Assembly: GCF_000143415.4 (NCBI RefSeq)
Contig: NW_003314282.1
Location: forward strand, 1,321,374 to 1,385,373
DNA from: Selaginella moellendorffii
Taxonomy: Eukaryota; Streptophyta; Lycopodiopsida; Selaginellales; Selaginellaceae
Length of the DNA: 64,000 nt
Direction of reading: 5' to 3'
The position numbers and the translations under genes were made by a program. Below, one piece after another: positions 42,565 through 55,786 of this stretch. The number at the start of each line of letters is the position of its first letter. The stretch's first letter is position 1. The notes beneath the pieces were generated by a model. It was not told where the DNA came from. It saw nothing but the letters and a program-made list of their open reading frames with translations, and ran no database searches.

Positions 42565-43900
42565 CACCTCGGACTTCGTCTCGGACTCCATCTCGGTCCA
42601 CCTCGGACTCCATCTCGGACTCCGTCTCGGTCCACCTCGGACTCCATCTCGGACTCCATCTCGGTCCACCTTGGACTCCATCTCGGACACTTCCACGTGT
42701 CATGTGTTGGTCCTTTTGGGTCCCTTTTTGGAGCCTCGCTTATTGCTCGCTTCATGCTCGTTCCTTGAGCACTCCGTTGGGAGTTCCACTCCCACTCTCA
42801 ACCTTTCAAGTCGGAGCCTTTTTGTCCAAACGTGTTACGCTCGTTTGGCTTTTGCTTCGGCCACTACCACGTGGCACCCTTTTGGCTCCACTTTGGGGCT
42901 TAGGGATTTGTGTCTCACAACTCCACCACCCATAGACGAAGTTCGATGTCCTCATCGAACGGTAAACCCTTTTATAAAGTAACACCCACATGTATTACCG
43001 TTTCCATCCTTGGCCCCCAACCAATATTTGTCTATGGTTTGACACCAAAGGCGCACCATGCCTTGTCCATCCTCTAAGGAGCATAGTCTCTCCAATATAG
43101 AGACTCATTCAACCACTTGGGGTGGTTTGCTCCCTTTTATTAGTTTAGTTCTTGCTAAACCTGTTAGAGACTCCCTCTCTAACTCAATTCCACTACTCAT
43201 TCTCGAATAGTCTCAGATTCCATTGACATAACTTTGCACTTTGGAACTTTTAATTTTGACTTCTCAAAATCAATTTCCTAGGTGTCTCCGACATCTTACG
43301 TTGCACATGGTGCAACTCCACTTCCCTATCCTAGGAAGTTCTTTACTTGAGGATACCATCATCTTCTCTTTGATATCGTGCCACCTTTGACACTAAGTTT
43401 CAGTTATCATAATTGGTGCTAGGGCTGCCCACAGCCCTATTATTTGGCTACCTTACCGCTCCCCCCTTTGGAGCATCCACTTCGCCAAATCGGAGCGGTT
43501 GGGAATCCACCCTTAGGGAAACTTTGCCTTTCTCACAATCTGTTAGTACCCAACACATTAGTGTTCTCGGCCTAACTTTGCCATTTGGATTCTTTCCCAA
43601 GATTCCCATGGCTCTTTTCTTAGCCACTAGTCTTTTGCTCCTATCCATTGATTGTTGCATCAAGCAACAAAGGATCACTACCTCCCTCTTTGAGGTATTC
43701 TTTTGGTTCCATGGCAAAGCTCCACTTCGCCAAGTCTAGAGGGTGCTCACCCCTAGTAGGTCTCTTTAACAACTTCTGCTATGGGCCCCTTCTACAGCCC
43801 AACATTGTGACCCTCCTATAGGTCCTTTCTAGAGACTATTTTCTTGAACTCACAATACCATTGTATTGTCATAGTTCATTTCCCTTAGGTGTCCTTCCCA
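40125..43900 (-). mobile_element. LTR-type element copy A (internal + LTR)
   Basis: Internal-type sequence (40125-41472) followed by a long repeat starting TGTAAGCGACTAA at 41473 and running to at least 42960. The long repeat recurs at 49.9, 55.8 and, in part, 44.1 and 52.5 kb. I read it as an LTR of a minus-strand element: it begins TG on the plus strand, includes a (TCTCGG)n-derived tract (42471-42690) and a TATAAAAGG on the minus strand near 42970. Sequence 42980-43900 matches 52.85-53.65 kb and is probably internal sequence of an adjacent copy. No full reading frame remains, but a short minus-strand frame (GKICHTKV, NFGVELCVNT; 41070-41230) is shared with copy C. Confidence 0.5.
42471..42690. 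repeat. TCTCGG hexamer array with 12-mer variants
   Basis: About 100 bp of TCTCGG/ACTCGG hexamers, then a higher-order array of GTCCACCTCGGACTCCATCTC-like units to about 42690. Diverged versions occur at 50880-51050, 52520-52560 and 56755-57180 inside the other copies of the same long repeat. Open frames through it (Arg-Asp or Glu-Thr runs) are by-products of the repeat. Confidence 0.8.
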
Positions 43901-44102
43901 CTTAATCACCTTAACCAAGCCACACTATTATTAATAATTCAAATTAATGCTTTGAACTAGGAACCTTGTTCCTTAACCTCAAAAGGACCTTGTCCTTGTT
44001 TAGCCATACGATCACCTAGTGATCTAATCTTGACCCCTTAATAGGTCTACCCATAGGAACTAGGTCTTCTAGACCCCTCCATGTTGTTTAGGGTTTAGGG
44101 TC

Positions 44103-44310
44103 TAGTGTAAGCGACTAAATTTTTCCATTCTACTTTAGTCACTTAACCACACCTCCAACCACTTTGAGGAGTCTCACTCACAACCTCCATAAGTCCTATT
44201 TCAGACTTGGGTTTGCTAGTCCCGAGAATGGCATCCCCGCCACTCAACCTTTGCACTTGATCCAAGTGCTCCATGTGTCCAATCCCATGACCGACACCTT
44301 AACAGATTTG
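44103..44310. repeat. Fragment of the long repeat (TGTAAGCGACTAA end)
   Basis: About 200 bp closely matching the first 200 bp of the copy at 41473, including the hairpin. The following 44310-45220 shows no gene; it has a duplicated phrase (GGGGCATCCCCCACACTTGGC near 44362 and GAGCATCCCCCGCTTGGC near 44547) but nothing else recognised. Confidence 0.65.
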
Positions 44311-45224
44311 CCAATAGGTATTAGGTCTCCCAGACCTTTAACTTGTTGACCATGACCCCGGGGGCATCCCCCACACTTGGCGGTGTGCCCAAGCTAGCCC
44401 TTCTGGCCAAGGGTCCATAGCAATTGAGACTGGGTGTCCCCATCTCATTCACTCATTCACTATGTCCTTGGTGCCACTCACACCAAAGTGTTCAAGTTAA
44501 ATATGCCGAGCCACACTAAGCAATCTAACCGTGTATCACGACTCCGGAGCATCCCCCGCTTGGCGGTGTGCCCAAGCCAGTCTCCTCATTAAGAGTCCAT
44601 GACCACCGAAAAATGAATGTCCTCATATTCCAAACCATCACCACACCCTAGTGATTTGGGACTCGAACCCAAGCACTAGAGGGTCGGGACTCGAACCTAA
44701 CCTCCGTATATGCATCTACGGACGGCATCACACCGGATGCCTAGTGTGACTCCCCACGCCGATGCACCAACTTATATTTAAAGCACGCTACAGATCACAG
44801 CTTAGGAACCTAGTTCCTCCACACTGCCAAGTCCTATTACTTGACAAGTCTGTGATCATGCATGGACTCCTCCATGCTTGGCCCCATGGCCCACCCTTTT
44901 TGAAGTTATCACCTTCAACTAGGGTATTTGTTCCCCCGATTTGCCAATCTCGCTTGGCAAGTCCTTTGACCACTGTAACATGGTTCCTGCATAAGCGTGA
45001 AAGTCCTTGACCATCGACTTTCGTTCAAAGCCCTCTCTTTGAACACTCGGGAACTACTTCCCTAACCTTGATAGCCTTGCCTCGTGGCAAGCTTCAAGAC
45101 CACGCTTCTGCTGCGCCACTCTGATTTCGCGCGTTCCATGAATCATTTACACTTGGCCTTTTTAGGTATTAAGCTACCTAGAATCGTCTTTGGGAACCTT
45201 GAAGGAACTCTGTCCCTTAGCTTG

Positions 45225-46347
45225 CTAAGGCCTCCCTTTTGCAAGCTTTATAGTTGCCATATAGTCTAACATGGACAATTCCATATTTAGACTCCGCATG
45301 GCATCACGGGTTGCTAGCAATAACATCCTCGAGCACCCTCTTGATTCTCCACTCCCAACTTGCATAACCACTGTTGAATATGCCCTTCGATTTCTATGGT
45401 TCAATTCCATCCCTATACTACTTGCCTTTTGGCCCCATATGTTTCCTTTGGTTATTCTCCTCCAGACTAGGAGGATAGCTTTGCACATTTTACTATGCCT
45501 TAGCAAGTATTCTTAGGGATGAACCTACCCGATAGCCTAGGGAGTGGTTCTTCAATCATGGGCATGCTCACCTTATAATCCCACACATCGGGATTAACGT
45601 TGCTGCTTATGGGCCTTTACATGCCCATCACTAGCCTGGCCAAAATTCCATTTTTGGCTTTGTTCAATTCGGGTAGACAGTCTTCTCCTGTCTCCGCAAC
45701 CTTGGACATTTGGATAGCACCTACTATCCATCATTCGCTAGGGACTTAGTCCCTTGGGCCTTATCTATTGCCCTTGCGACACGAAACACCACCTCCTAGT
45801 GTTCTAGAGTGTTTGGGTGTCTCAATGATGGCCTCCTGACAATGAGCATTTGCGTTTACGACATTGATTTATTATATCGCAACATAAGCAATTTATCCCC
45901 CATAAGGGTATATCTAACTTCCTTATGCTATTAAAAAGTCTTGGGTAGCTACCTTCTACCCATTTAACCAATTACCTTGCACCTCTTGCTTAGTTGCCCC
46001 ATAGTTGTCAAGTCCTACAACTCATTGTTTGATGCTTCCACACCTCCATCATTATCTGGGTCACCACACTCCAACTGCATGCCTTCCAGCTTAGGCCATG
46101 CCATTCCCACTTCCGTTGGGATTCCCTTGGCAAGGGGTTCTTATGAACCCATCATCATAACCTCAAGGTATCACACTTTGGCACATTTAGTGTCTCCACA
46201 CCATCGGCCCCACGGGCCTACTCTTATGACACTACTTATTAGTGTCTAGGTCTTGCCAAGACCAATATAGTTGTTCCTCATGCTAACTATCCATTAGCAC
46301 CGCACCATAGTGTTTGCACCTAACTCTGGGCCAAAGTTGTTTTCTTT
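45225..46347 (-). repeat. Internal segment of LTR-type element, copy B
   Basis: Matches 40130-41090 and 53700-54890 in order and orientation. It breaks off at about 46347, exactly where one arm of an inverted repeat starts, so an insertion or rearrangement probably cut it. Confidence 0.6.
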
Positions 46348-46349
46348 TG

Positions 46350-46684
46350 AGATTGAAATAATGCCAAACTCTATTTGGCTCTATTTTGAGTGTTGATCTT
46401 AGAATTGGGATGCTAGATGTTTTAGAACTGTTTTTATATCACTTTATGCTCCTATCCCTTTGCTTTTTGGGCTATATGCTCAGGAGTCCTTCCATGTTCT
46501 GCTCCCTTCACTCCTTGGTTTTATGTTTAGGAGTTTGGCTCTGTTCCTTCATTTAGTAGCCCAAGGCCTTGAAACTTAGATTCCACTCCATTGTCTTTGG
46601 ACACATAGCATGTGGCACATTGAGGGTTTAAGTTTTATTTTGTGGTTATCCTATGGTAAATCACCATAAAATAAAGGGTGAAAA
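46350..46684 (+). repeat. Inverted repeat, left arm
   Basis: About 335 bp whose reverse complement is found, diverged, at 52018-52365. Shared phrases include TTTGGCTCYATTTTG at the outer end and ATAAAGGGTGAAAACC at the inner end. Confidence 0.75.
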
Positions 46685-49040
46685 CCAAATACATTATAGC
46701 CATCTAGATCTCCATGTCACTCAGCATCATGACTACTTGAGGTTTATGGAAGATCCTATGTGCCTGGGTAGGGTTGATATAGAGATCCTTATTTTACTCA
46801 TTGTTGACACACTTGACATATCTTCTTTTTTTCTTTTTGTAGAGTTGCCAAAAAGTGTGTCTCACTTTGGCTGGGTCTACTACCCCTGCATGTAACTCTT
46901 GTCATTTGGTGCCAAGTGCTATAGAGCATTCTATGTCCCACTAGCAAGCCTTTGGGAGCCTAATAGCCCGTTTGACCTTGCATAGGCCAAAAATGTTGGT
47001 GGCTGCTGTGATAAGAGCCTAGACCAAGTGTGTTGTATGTTGGTATGGCGTGGGCATGTTTTGTAACCAAGACTCTTGGAATTTTTCTTGAAACTTTGGG
47101 ATGTCCTATGAGCAGATATAGAAGTTTGGCCTAGCAATGGAGATATGAGGTGGACTTCTAGCTAGATGCTAAGTGGATAGTGGTATGAGATCTTGGAATT
47201 GGGAAAGTCCTGGAGGTGGCAGTCAACCATAATGTCAATTGTAGCTTATGAGATGAGAGCATAGTCATTAGTGTTGGTGGTGCCATTCATGATGAGCAAT
47301 TGCATTGTTGTGTAGAAGTTGAGAAGTTTGATGCCACTTGGGAGGTGTTTTTTGTCTTTCTAAAGAAGTATATGCATTTTGCATTGTGATTTTTTCACAA
47401 GGCATTTCTTGAGTTAGGAATTGAGATCAGGATTTCTCCAAGTCCAAATTCTTGACTTAAATGATTGGGCATGTAGTGGTTATATAGGTTAGTGATAGCA
47501 CACCAAACCTATCCCCTTTCTGTCTTTTTTATCCTTGGCCATAATAACATACACTCCACTTACTCAACATCTACTCTTCTCTTACATGTTTATCTTATTC
47601 ATTACCTTCTAGGGATCAAAGCTATGAGATGTAGATCAATCTCAACATCAACATCTTTGCAACAATACATGGCTAAGTATTTCTTTCCTTTTTATGTTTG
47701 GATTTAAATTAGATTAGAGAGGATTCACAGGTGATTTTGTAGTTCTCCACTTTCATATGTGTGTGTTGAAGGTCATTTGGTGCTTTGATCAGGTCACCTC
47801 CTTGCTCAACTAGTGCCTGGCTTGATCCCGTGTACACGTTGAAGTCCCCAAGCATCACAATTGTGGCTTATGTCTGCCACTATTTGATTGTGCAAGCTAG
47901 ATGGTCGAAGGGGTGACTATCATTTATCATTGTGGATAATGAGAAGTAGCAGCCGACCACAATTAATTGTTCAGTGGTGTTCAACTGAAACTTGAGTGTA
48001 CTGAAGTTCATGGTGGGGTTGTGGCTGACTTCTTGGACCACGTGGTGTATGGCTTGCTTGACATTTATGCAAGTCCCCCCAAGTCCTTTATTGAGTGGAT
48101 GTTTGGGGTGTGGAGTATGTGATGTACCTAGGGTATTGTGGGGGACAGGTTTTTGGACTCTCCCATGTATCACTAAGGATCGTGATGTTATACCTACTCA
48201 TTTTGCTTAGTCTATTGCAGCCCTCGAACATTCCATGCTCCAACTAAGATTCACATGTTCTGATTGAGTGGGGGCATGGTTGTGCCCTAGATGTGTGCCC
48301 TATTTCCTATGTAGGGGCTCTATATGTGCTGCCTTTGAATGCACTATCACATACTAGAGGTTGAAAGAGATTAAAAGATTTCTTGTTATACACAATTAGA
48401 AAGGTTTCTTTTATTGGTTGAAGAGCTTGCAGGGTAATGAGGCAATTTTCAAAAGAAAGACTAGTAATAGGGCCCCTGTGGCAAGTGCAAAATGAAGGTG
48501 TTGTTAATTTGGTGTTTGGTCATTATGCAAACTTCATATACCCATGGGGGTCACTCTGATAATGGGGGTTTGGGGTCTTCCAGCTGTTGAGATGCATAGC
48601 AATGCATTCAAGTGCCAATATAGTGTTCACAAGGCTGGTAGTAGAATTTTGCTGTGATGCAAAGGGGGCAATTTGGTGCTAAGGAGGCTTAGTGTGGCTG
48701 GTCTAGGATTCTTGTGACAAGGGCATGATATGGTTTGGCTATTCTAGGAGGATTTTTGCTTAGATCTTGTCAATTGTATCTTGTGTTCTTGATGGTGAGA
48801 ATGTTGGTGCAAGTGTGTTGAAGCCATCATTCTTGATGTCTGTTCCTGTAGACTTGTGCTCCTAAGGTGTTGATAAGGACTTGTGCTCGATGAATAGTGG
48901 GTTTGCGGTCTTAGAGTCCTCTAGTAGCATCAATTGGCTGATCATCGAGTCTTCACCCTTCTTCTTGTATGCTTTTTATAGCTTTTTGGATGGGGGGATT
49001 TTACTGTTCAAAGCTAGTGGGGCCACTTTTTGTCTTGTTT
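46685..49040. other. AT-rich interior with endonuclease remnant
   Basis: Between the inverted repeats. Apart from the endonuclease-like block described separately, the sequence holds no gene I can support. Short minus-strand frames near 46931-47137 and GT-rich plus-strand text near 48240-48980 have no recognisable domain. Confidence 0.4.
47690..48240 (-). pseudogene. LINE-like endonuclease (EEP) remnant
   Basis: On the minus strand the frames contain IVVGCYFSLSTMIND and, after a frameshift, TIVMLGDFNVYTGSSQALVE. GDFN is the signature of the endonuclease/exonuclease/phosphatase fold used by non-LTR retrotransposons. Upstream text (INVKQAIHHVVQEVSHNP) fits the same domain. Several stops interrupt it and no reverse transcriptase follows. 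Confidence 0.55.
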
Positions 49041-49044
49041 TTGG

Positions 49045-49265
49045 TTGAAGGGTCCTTACGTGAATAAGTCAATGACCCCTCCATCTTTCTTTCGGGAGTA
49101 TCATTAAAGGGTTCATTTGGCACTAGTTCATCCAATGTTTACTTTCCAAACTCATTTTATAACAAAAGCCATTCTATTATTCTTTCTGTATTAGTTGATA
49201 TAGCCTTGAGTTTATTTTCTATTACTTGGCTTATTGCCACATGTTGCTATTTACATTTATGTTAT
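49045..49265 (+). mobile_element. Gypsy gag/protease fragment, inverted
   Basis: Reverse complement matches 38475-38690 of the main Gypsy element (for example GTGAATAAGTCARTGACCCC and TATTGCCACATGTTGCT). It is only about 220 bp. Confidence 0.7.
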
Positions 49266-49269
49266 ATGG

Positions 49270-49870
49270 CAAAGCGAATTTAGTCAAAGCTACTTCAATG
49301 CTACTACTTGTAAGTAGAGTAGCTTCACTATCAACCACTTTAGGGTTGATCATCATTTAACTAAGCAACTTTGTAAATATATTGCTTATTATCAAATAGA
49401 TATAGTATAAGTATTACAATGATTTAGTCATCAATTGAGCAACACCACAAGCAAACCCATATTATTACTTCAAAAGATTATGTGAGTATCAAATGCTAAC
49501 TCTATTCAACAAAATGCAACATAAATGCTACACCCCACTAACAGAGATTTATAACACTGAACACCACCAACTTTGTTCATAACATAGAAAAGCTCATGCC
49601 ACTCTTTATCTAATCAAAATCAAAACTAATCCAACACCAAGTTACTCAAGGAGCAATAGCAAGGTTCTCCGAAAAAGAATTAAGCATTGTAACCTAAATT
49701 TTCAATAGCAAGCCTAGATAAAATAATTTAGTGTTTCACCGTTATCCATCCCATGACTCACCACTTGTAAGACCATCATAACCACCATGCATCAAAATAG
49801 GGACTCTCAATTGCATAATATGAATATGAGCAATGAGTTAACACCTCGTTGTAAATCATCTCTCAAAGAA
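49270..49870. other. AT-rich, nothing recognised
   Basis: No gene, RNA gene or repeat that I can support. Confidence 0.35.
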
Positions 49871-49871
49871 A

Positions 49872-51390
49872 ATAAGTATAAGCAACTAAATTTTCCATTT
49901 TACTTTAGTCACTTAATCACACCTTTGACCATTTGGAGAAGCCTCATTCACAACCTCCATAAGTTTTATTCTGAACTTGGGGACTTGCTAGCTTCGAGAA
50001 TGGCATCCATGCCATCCAACCTTTGGTCCAAGTGCTCCATGTGTTTGATCAAATGACCAACACCCAAAGGTACCATTGATATATCAGCCCGTTACACTAA
50101 GCTATGCCTATTTGTTTTTGTCACACCGGTGATCCAACACCACTTACATCACAGTCTCGTCTTTCAAAGACTAAGTCATCCGTCCATGAGTGATCATCCC
50201 AAATCCACTATTTAGCATTTTTAAGATACCCACAAATATGGGGAATAGCCTTCCCCAACATCCCTTTTTCGGTCCCCACCAAGTGCCTTTTCATCCACAG
50301 TCATATTCACTAATACTGCCACTAGGTCAAGGCCCATAGGCTCAACCATTATATCCCATTAATCTTTGGGACTTCCTTATTATGTGATTATATCTTTAGT
50401 CTCTACATCAGAGGATTGTTCCTCTTCCTTTCCACAATCTTGGACTTTGGGACAACATTTTGGAACACTGTGGCTCTATGCGAGCTTTGTGGGTACTCTC
50501 CCCACCTTCCACCTTTGGGTGCCTTGGCCATGTGGCTAAAGTAAAGTTCCGTTAAGCCACGTCAGATATCCAAATAGGTAGTGCCACCCATGCTTGGATT
50601 AGAAGCATCGACCATTCGATCTCCCGAAGGAGGTAAAACCAACTCTTGAACACTTTACCAAGCTACCCCACTTGTTTGTCCATATTCACTTTAACTTTAG
50701 ACTCCTTAGTGGATATATCATCAGTCATACTGGTTTTTCCTTGCCAAATTGGCTCCATTGGGGTCCAACCCCCACCCCCATACTATACTTTGGAACCCTC
50801 TGCAGCCCCCCTCCCCCCCGCGGCAGGGGAATGATTCACTTTGGGCTTTCACCCAACAACCTTAAATAATATTTTAGACTCGGACTCAAGACTTACCCTC
50901 AGTTTCGGTCTTGGTCTCGATTCCATTTGGACTCCATCTCGGGTCCATCTTGGACTCTATCTTAAGTCCATCTCAGACTCCATCTCGGATCCATTTCGGA
51001 CTGGATCTCAAGTCCATCTTAAACTCCATCTCGAGTCCATCTCGACACTTCCATGTATGATGTGTTGGTCCTCTTGTGTCCCTTTTTTAGAGATTCACTT
51101 ATTGCTTGCTTCGTGTTTGTTCCTCTCCCACTCTCGACTTTTCAAGTCAAAACTTTTAGTCCAAACATGTTATGCTTGTTTCACTTTCATTTTAGCCACT
51201 ACCATATGGCACCTTTTTGGCTCCACTTTGGGGCTTAGGGATTTGTGTCTCACACACTCCCTCTCTTAACCTTTTAAGTTGGAGCTTTTAGTCCCAACAT
51301 ATTATGCTTGTTTGGCTTCTGCTTCAGCCACTACCACATGGCACCCTTTCAGATCCACTTTTGGGGCTCTTGGATTTGTCCCTCACAAGA
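49872..51390 (-). repeat. Long repeat (putative LTR) copy
   Basis: Full-length match to 41473-42905: hairpin end at left, the middle phrases around GGTACCA and CAGCCCGTTACAC, a diverged TCTCGGACTCCAT tract (50880-51050) and the CACTTTGGGGCTTAGGGATTTG end. The right end shows an internal duplication (51110-51255 and 51262-51385). More diverged than the 41.5-kb copy. Confidence 0.65.
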
Positions 51391-52017
51391 AGATGATTTA
51401 CATATTTGATCCTTCATCCTTGATGACCCTCTTTTTGATTTCATCTTTGACTAAACTTTAAGCTTGCATTTGCATTGCTTTTTAGTTCAATCCAAGAAAA
51501 ATTTATGAAAGAGCATGGCAATGATTACTTGAACTAATAGACTAATCCCTACAATCTTGATTGACCCACTTTCAATCATGCCTAAGAAGGATCCACTAAT
51601 GTCATACTAAATAGCTACGGACTAGTCTATTTGCCACTCATAACAAACCCAAGGGAGGTTTACTTATATTTGGTATTAAAGGATATATCTCAGCGAGTAC
51701 TATCTAATAAAATTGGGCAACTAGTCTCATTGCATACACAGAGACAAAAATGAGGATCGGAGTGGGTATATGCTTGGGTGCTAAGACTTCGCATTCATTC
51801 TTTAGGTATGGATTTTGGTTACCTTTTTGTACCATATTGCATGAGCTTGCACTTGGGTTTATAGGATGGATTGAGATGTTCTATTTGCATGAGTTAGCAC
51901 TTGGGATCATGAGTGAGGCATATTACCAACTCAAGGTTACACTTTGAGTTGGTAGAATTAATGTTAGCCTATCAATGGTTATTATGAGTTGAACCATATA
52001 CCGTAGGTAAAACACAC
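51390..52017. other. Spacer, nothing recognised
   Basis: No gene. The right end abuts the inner end of the right inverted-repeat arm. Confidence 0.35.
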
Positions 52018-52365
52018 ATGGTTTTCACCCTTTATCCTATAGTGATTTACAACCATGAAGTAGAACCTAAACCCTCCATGTGCCACATGTCATATGCCAT
52101 GTGCCACATGCCACATGTCCAAGGACAGTGGAGTGGAACTCGAGTTTCAAAGTCTTGGGCCATTGAATAAAGGAACAGAGCCAAACTTCTAAACATTGAG
52201 CCAAGGAGCGAAAGTATTAGAGCACAGAGTGATTCTCAAGTGTACAGCCTAAGGAGTGAAGAGACAGGAGCACGAAGTGACTTAGAACAGTTCTAGAGCA
52301 TCCAAAATCTCAATACCAAGACTAATACGCAAAATGGAGCCAAACGGAGTATAGTGCTATTTTAG
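52018..52365 (-). repeat. Inverted repeat, right arm
   Basis: Reverse complement of 46350-46684 with moderate divergence and one small extra block of repeated CACATG units (52080-52125). Together the arms enclose about 5.3 kb. Confidence 0.75.
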
Positions 52366-52499
52366 TATACCGGTGGCATAACACGAGGATATGAATACTC
52401 CATTAACTAGCATAGTGTGGAACTTAGGCTTAGACCCAAGCTGAATGTAGAACAAAAACAAGCATACAAGCAGGAGCTAGACTATGACTATGCCTTAAG

Positions 52500-55400
52500 T
52501 TGGTCAGCCATACCCATATTGGACTCTATCTCAGACTCCATCTCGGACTTACTCTCGGACTTGTTCCTGACACTTCCATGTGTCATAATACTTGCCACGT
52601 GTCAGTCCTTTTTATATCCTTTTTTAAAAATTCATCCACCGATTTCTTCATGCTTATCTCTCGAGCACTTTATTTAGAGTTTCACTCCCACTCTCGACTT
52701 TCCAAGTCAGAGCCTTTGGTCCAAAGATGTTACACTTGTTGGACTTTTGCTTCGACTACTACCATATGGCACCCTTTTTGCTCCACTTTGGGGCTTAGGG
52801 ATTTGTGTCTCCACCACTCATAGATAAAGTTTAATATCCTTATTGAATAATAAACCATTTTATAAAGTAACATTAGTATATATTACCCTTTCCATCCTTA
52901 GCACCAAGCTAATATTTATCGATGGTTTGATACTGAAGGCTCACCATGCCTTTCCTATCCTCTAAGGAGTATAGTGTCTTTAACTTAGAAACTTATTCGA
53001 CCATTTGTGGTGGTTTTCTCCCTTTATTGGTTTAATCTTTGCTAAACTCGTTTATGATACCTTCTCTATCTTAATTGCACTATTCATTCTCGAGTAATCT
53101 CAACTTTTATCAATATAACTATTGCACTTTAGAACCTTTATTTTGATTACTCAAGTCAGTTTCTTGGTGTCTTTGACACCTTGCATTGCATATATAGTGC
53201 AAACTTGTCCTAGAAAATTCTTTACTTAAGGGCACTATTTCGTGCTGCACTTGGCACTAAGTTCCATATATCCATAATTTGTACTAAAGTTGTTTATAGC
53301 TTTATCATTTAGCTATTTTGCCGCTCCTTTTCTTGGAGCTTTCACTTTTGCCAAATTGGAGTATTTAGGAATTTATCCTTGAAAATATATTTCTTTCTAA
53401 TGATTTCTATGGCCCATTTTTGGCTATTAGTTTTTTGCTTCTATCCTTTGATTGTTGCACTAAGCAATATAATATCACTACCTCTATCCTCAAGGTATCC
53501 TTTCGGTTCTATAGTAAAAAATTTGCTTTACCGAGTCTAAAGGGTGTTCACCCTAGTAAGTCTTTTTAACATTTTTGCTTTGGGCTCTATCCATAGCCCA
53601 ACTTTGTGACCCTCTTATAGGTCTTTCTTAAAGACTATTTTTTGGACTCACCATTTGACATAGCTCATTTACTTTAATTGTGCTTCTCATTTGCTTGCTA
53701 AAGCCTCTCTTTTTGTAAACTTCCCAATTGCCATATGGTTTAATATGGATAATTCTATACTTTACACTCTCTATGGTATTATGGTTGCTAATAACAACAC
53801 GTTCGAGCACCCTTTTGATTCTCTATTCTTAACATGCATAACCACCCTTAGTTATGCCTTTCGATTCCAATAGTTCGATTTTATCCCTTTACTACTTGTT
53901 TTTTAGTTTTATGCATTTCCTATAGTTATTCTCTTCTTTGTTTAGAAGCCTCTTATTTCACAAGCCTTTTAATTGTCATATGGTCTAACATGGATAATTC
54001 CATACTTTAGACTCTCTATACCATCACGGTTGCCAGTAGTAACACTTTTGAGTACCCACTTGATTTTTCACTCCCAGCTTGTATAACCACCCTTGGCTAT
54101 GCTTTTTGATTTTTATAGTTCAGTTCTACCCCTTTATTATTTACTTTTAGTCTACAACTTCCCTTTAGTTATTATCCTCTCGACTAAAAGGGTAGCTTTG
54201 CACTTTTTACTATGCCTTAGTAAGTATTCTTAGGGATAAACCTACTCAATAGCTTAGGGAGTGGTTTTTCAATCTGGAGATGCTCACCATGTAATCTAAC
54301 ACATCAGGATTAACGATTAAGGCCCTTATGATATTAAATACCACGTTCTTATGTTTTAGAGTGTTTAAATGTCCCAATGATGGCTTTCTTTGACAATGAG
54401 CATTTCCCTTTATGACATTGACTTACTACATCGCAATATAAACAATTTATCCCCTCACAAGATATATCTAACCTTGTTATCTTAATAAAAAGTCTTGGGA
54501 AGTTAACTTCTATTAATCCAATTAATTATGCCATACATTTCACTTAGTTGTCTCATAGTTATCAAGTCCTATAACTCATTATTAGTGCTTCCACACCTTT
54601 ATCATTATTTGGGTCCACACACTCAAATTGCATGCCTTCCAACTTAGGCTATGCCAATCTTGTTTCCATTGGGATTCCTTTGGCAAAAGATTCTTATGAA
54701 CCAGCCAACTTGACTTTAAGGCTTTATCCTTTGAGACATTTGGGGTCTCCACCCTATCAGTTCCACAAGCCTACTTTCATGACACTTTCCACTCATGTCT
54801 AGGTCCTTACCAAGACGAAAATAGATGTTTCTCATCCAACTATTAGTTAACACTACACAATAGTGTTCACACACAACTCTGTGCCAAAGTTGCTTTCTTT
54901 CGGGAATATATTTCCCACGACTTTAGTATGGCATATTTTGCCATCAATGAAATACCTCTTATTTTCATATTTGGATTTTATGATCCTCTCCATCCTTTAT
55001 AAAGTATAACACACTTTAGTCTAAATGCTTCTACCAATTCTTTAGGATTATTTCTTGACTCCGCTTGAGTCATCCAGCTTTTGGAGTTAGCTAATCTAAC
55101 AACCTATAAGGTCCTAGCTTCATGGCTACTTTTGAGGTGTCAGCTCGCTAAAATACTACTTTTTGTATTCATGTCCTACTCATAAGGACCATCTTTGCAA
55201 GTGTTGCTCCAACACTTAATTATTCTTTGTTTTATATAGGCTACCTTTGCCCCTTAGGACTATCTGTTCATATGATGAGAATACCAACTCATCCTCTAAG
55301 TACACCCTTAATTCTTTGGGTTGTTCTAGCATTTATTCAAGGTAGCCCCAGCTACTATTTTAAGGACTGTGTCCTCATCCATATTTAACCTTCCACAGTC

Positions 55401-55786
55401 ATTAATTTTGGTTTCAAATTCATGAGCATCAACCTCAACTATATGAAGATAATTTTGCAACTCCTTTATTGTTTTGGAGTCTTTATCTTTTACTATAATC
55501 CCAATTATAATTATTTACATTAGCCAATTTGCTAAGTCAAATGCTCATTTGAATTATATCCCCAACTCTCTAAGAAAAACTTCATACTGTTCCCAAGATC
55601 TTAAAGTCGTTCCCTTATTAGCCCCTTTCTACGTACAAGTTTGTGTATGAACTAGAATGAAGAGCCATATTCTCCCAACATGCTTCTCCTCGAGGATAGG
55701 CCCAATCCTAGGACCTTCCAATACCAATATGAGTGGTGATATATTTAACCACTAATAAAAGTCAGACTAAGGAACAACTCCAATAC
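52500..55786 (-). mobile_element. LTR-type element copy C, internal region
   Basis: Read on the minus strand this follows the long repeat at 55787: a primer-binding-site-like TTGGTATTGGAG (plus 55767-55780, reversed; compare initiator-Met PBS TGGTATCAGAG), about 2.9 kb of internal sequence (55780-52840) matching parts of copies A and B, then the start of a second long repeat (52835-52500) that is cut off. Only short open pieces remain, one shared with copy A. The internal part lacks recognisable gag-pol, so it would be a non-autonomous element or too decayed to read. Length and layout are inference from repeat comparison. Confidence 0.5.

Noticed and set aside
42471-42690. CRISPR-like regular repeats
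   Set aside because: Units are contiguous hexamers and 12-mers with no unique spacers, in a plant genome.
42274-42755. Long frames of Arg-Asp, Glu-Thr or Ser-Val repeats
   Set aside because: Direct translation of a TCTCGG microsatellite in several frames; not proteins.
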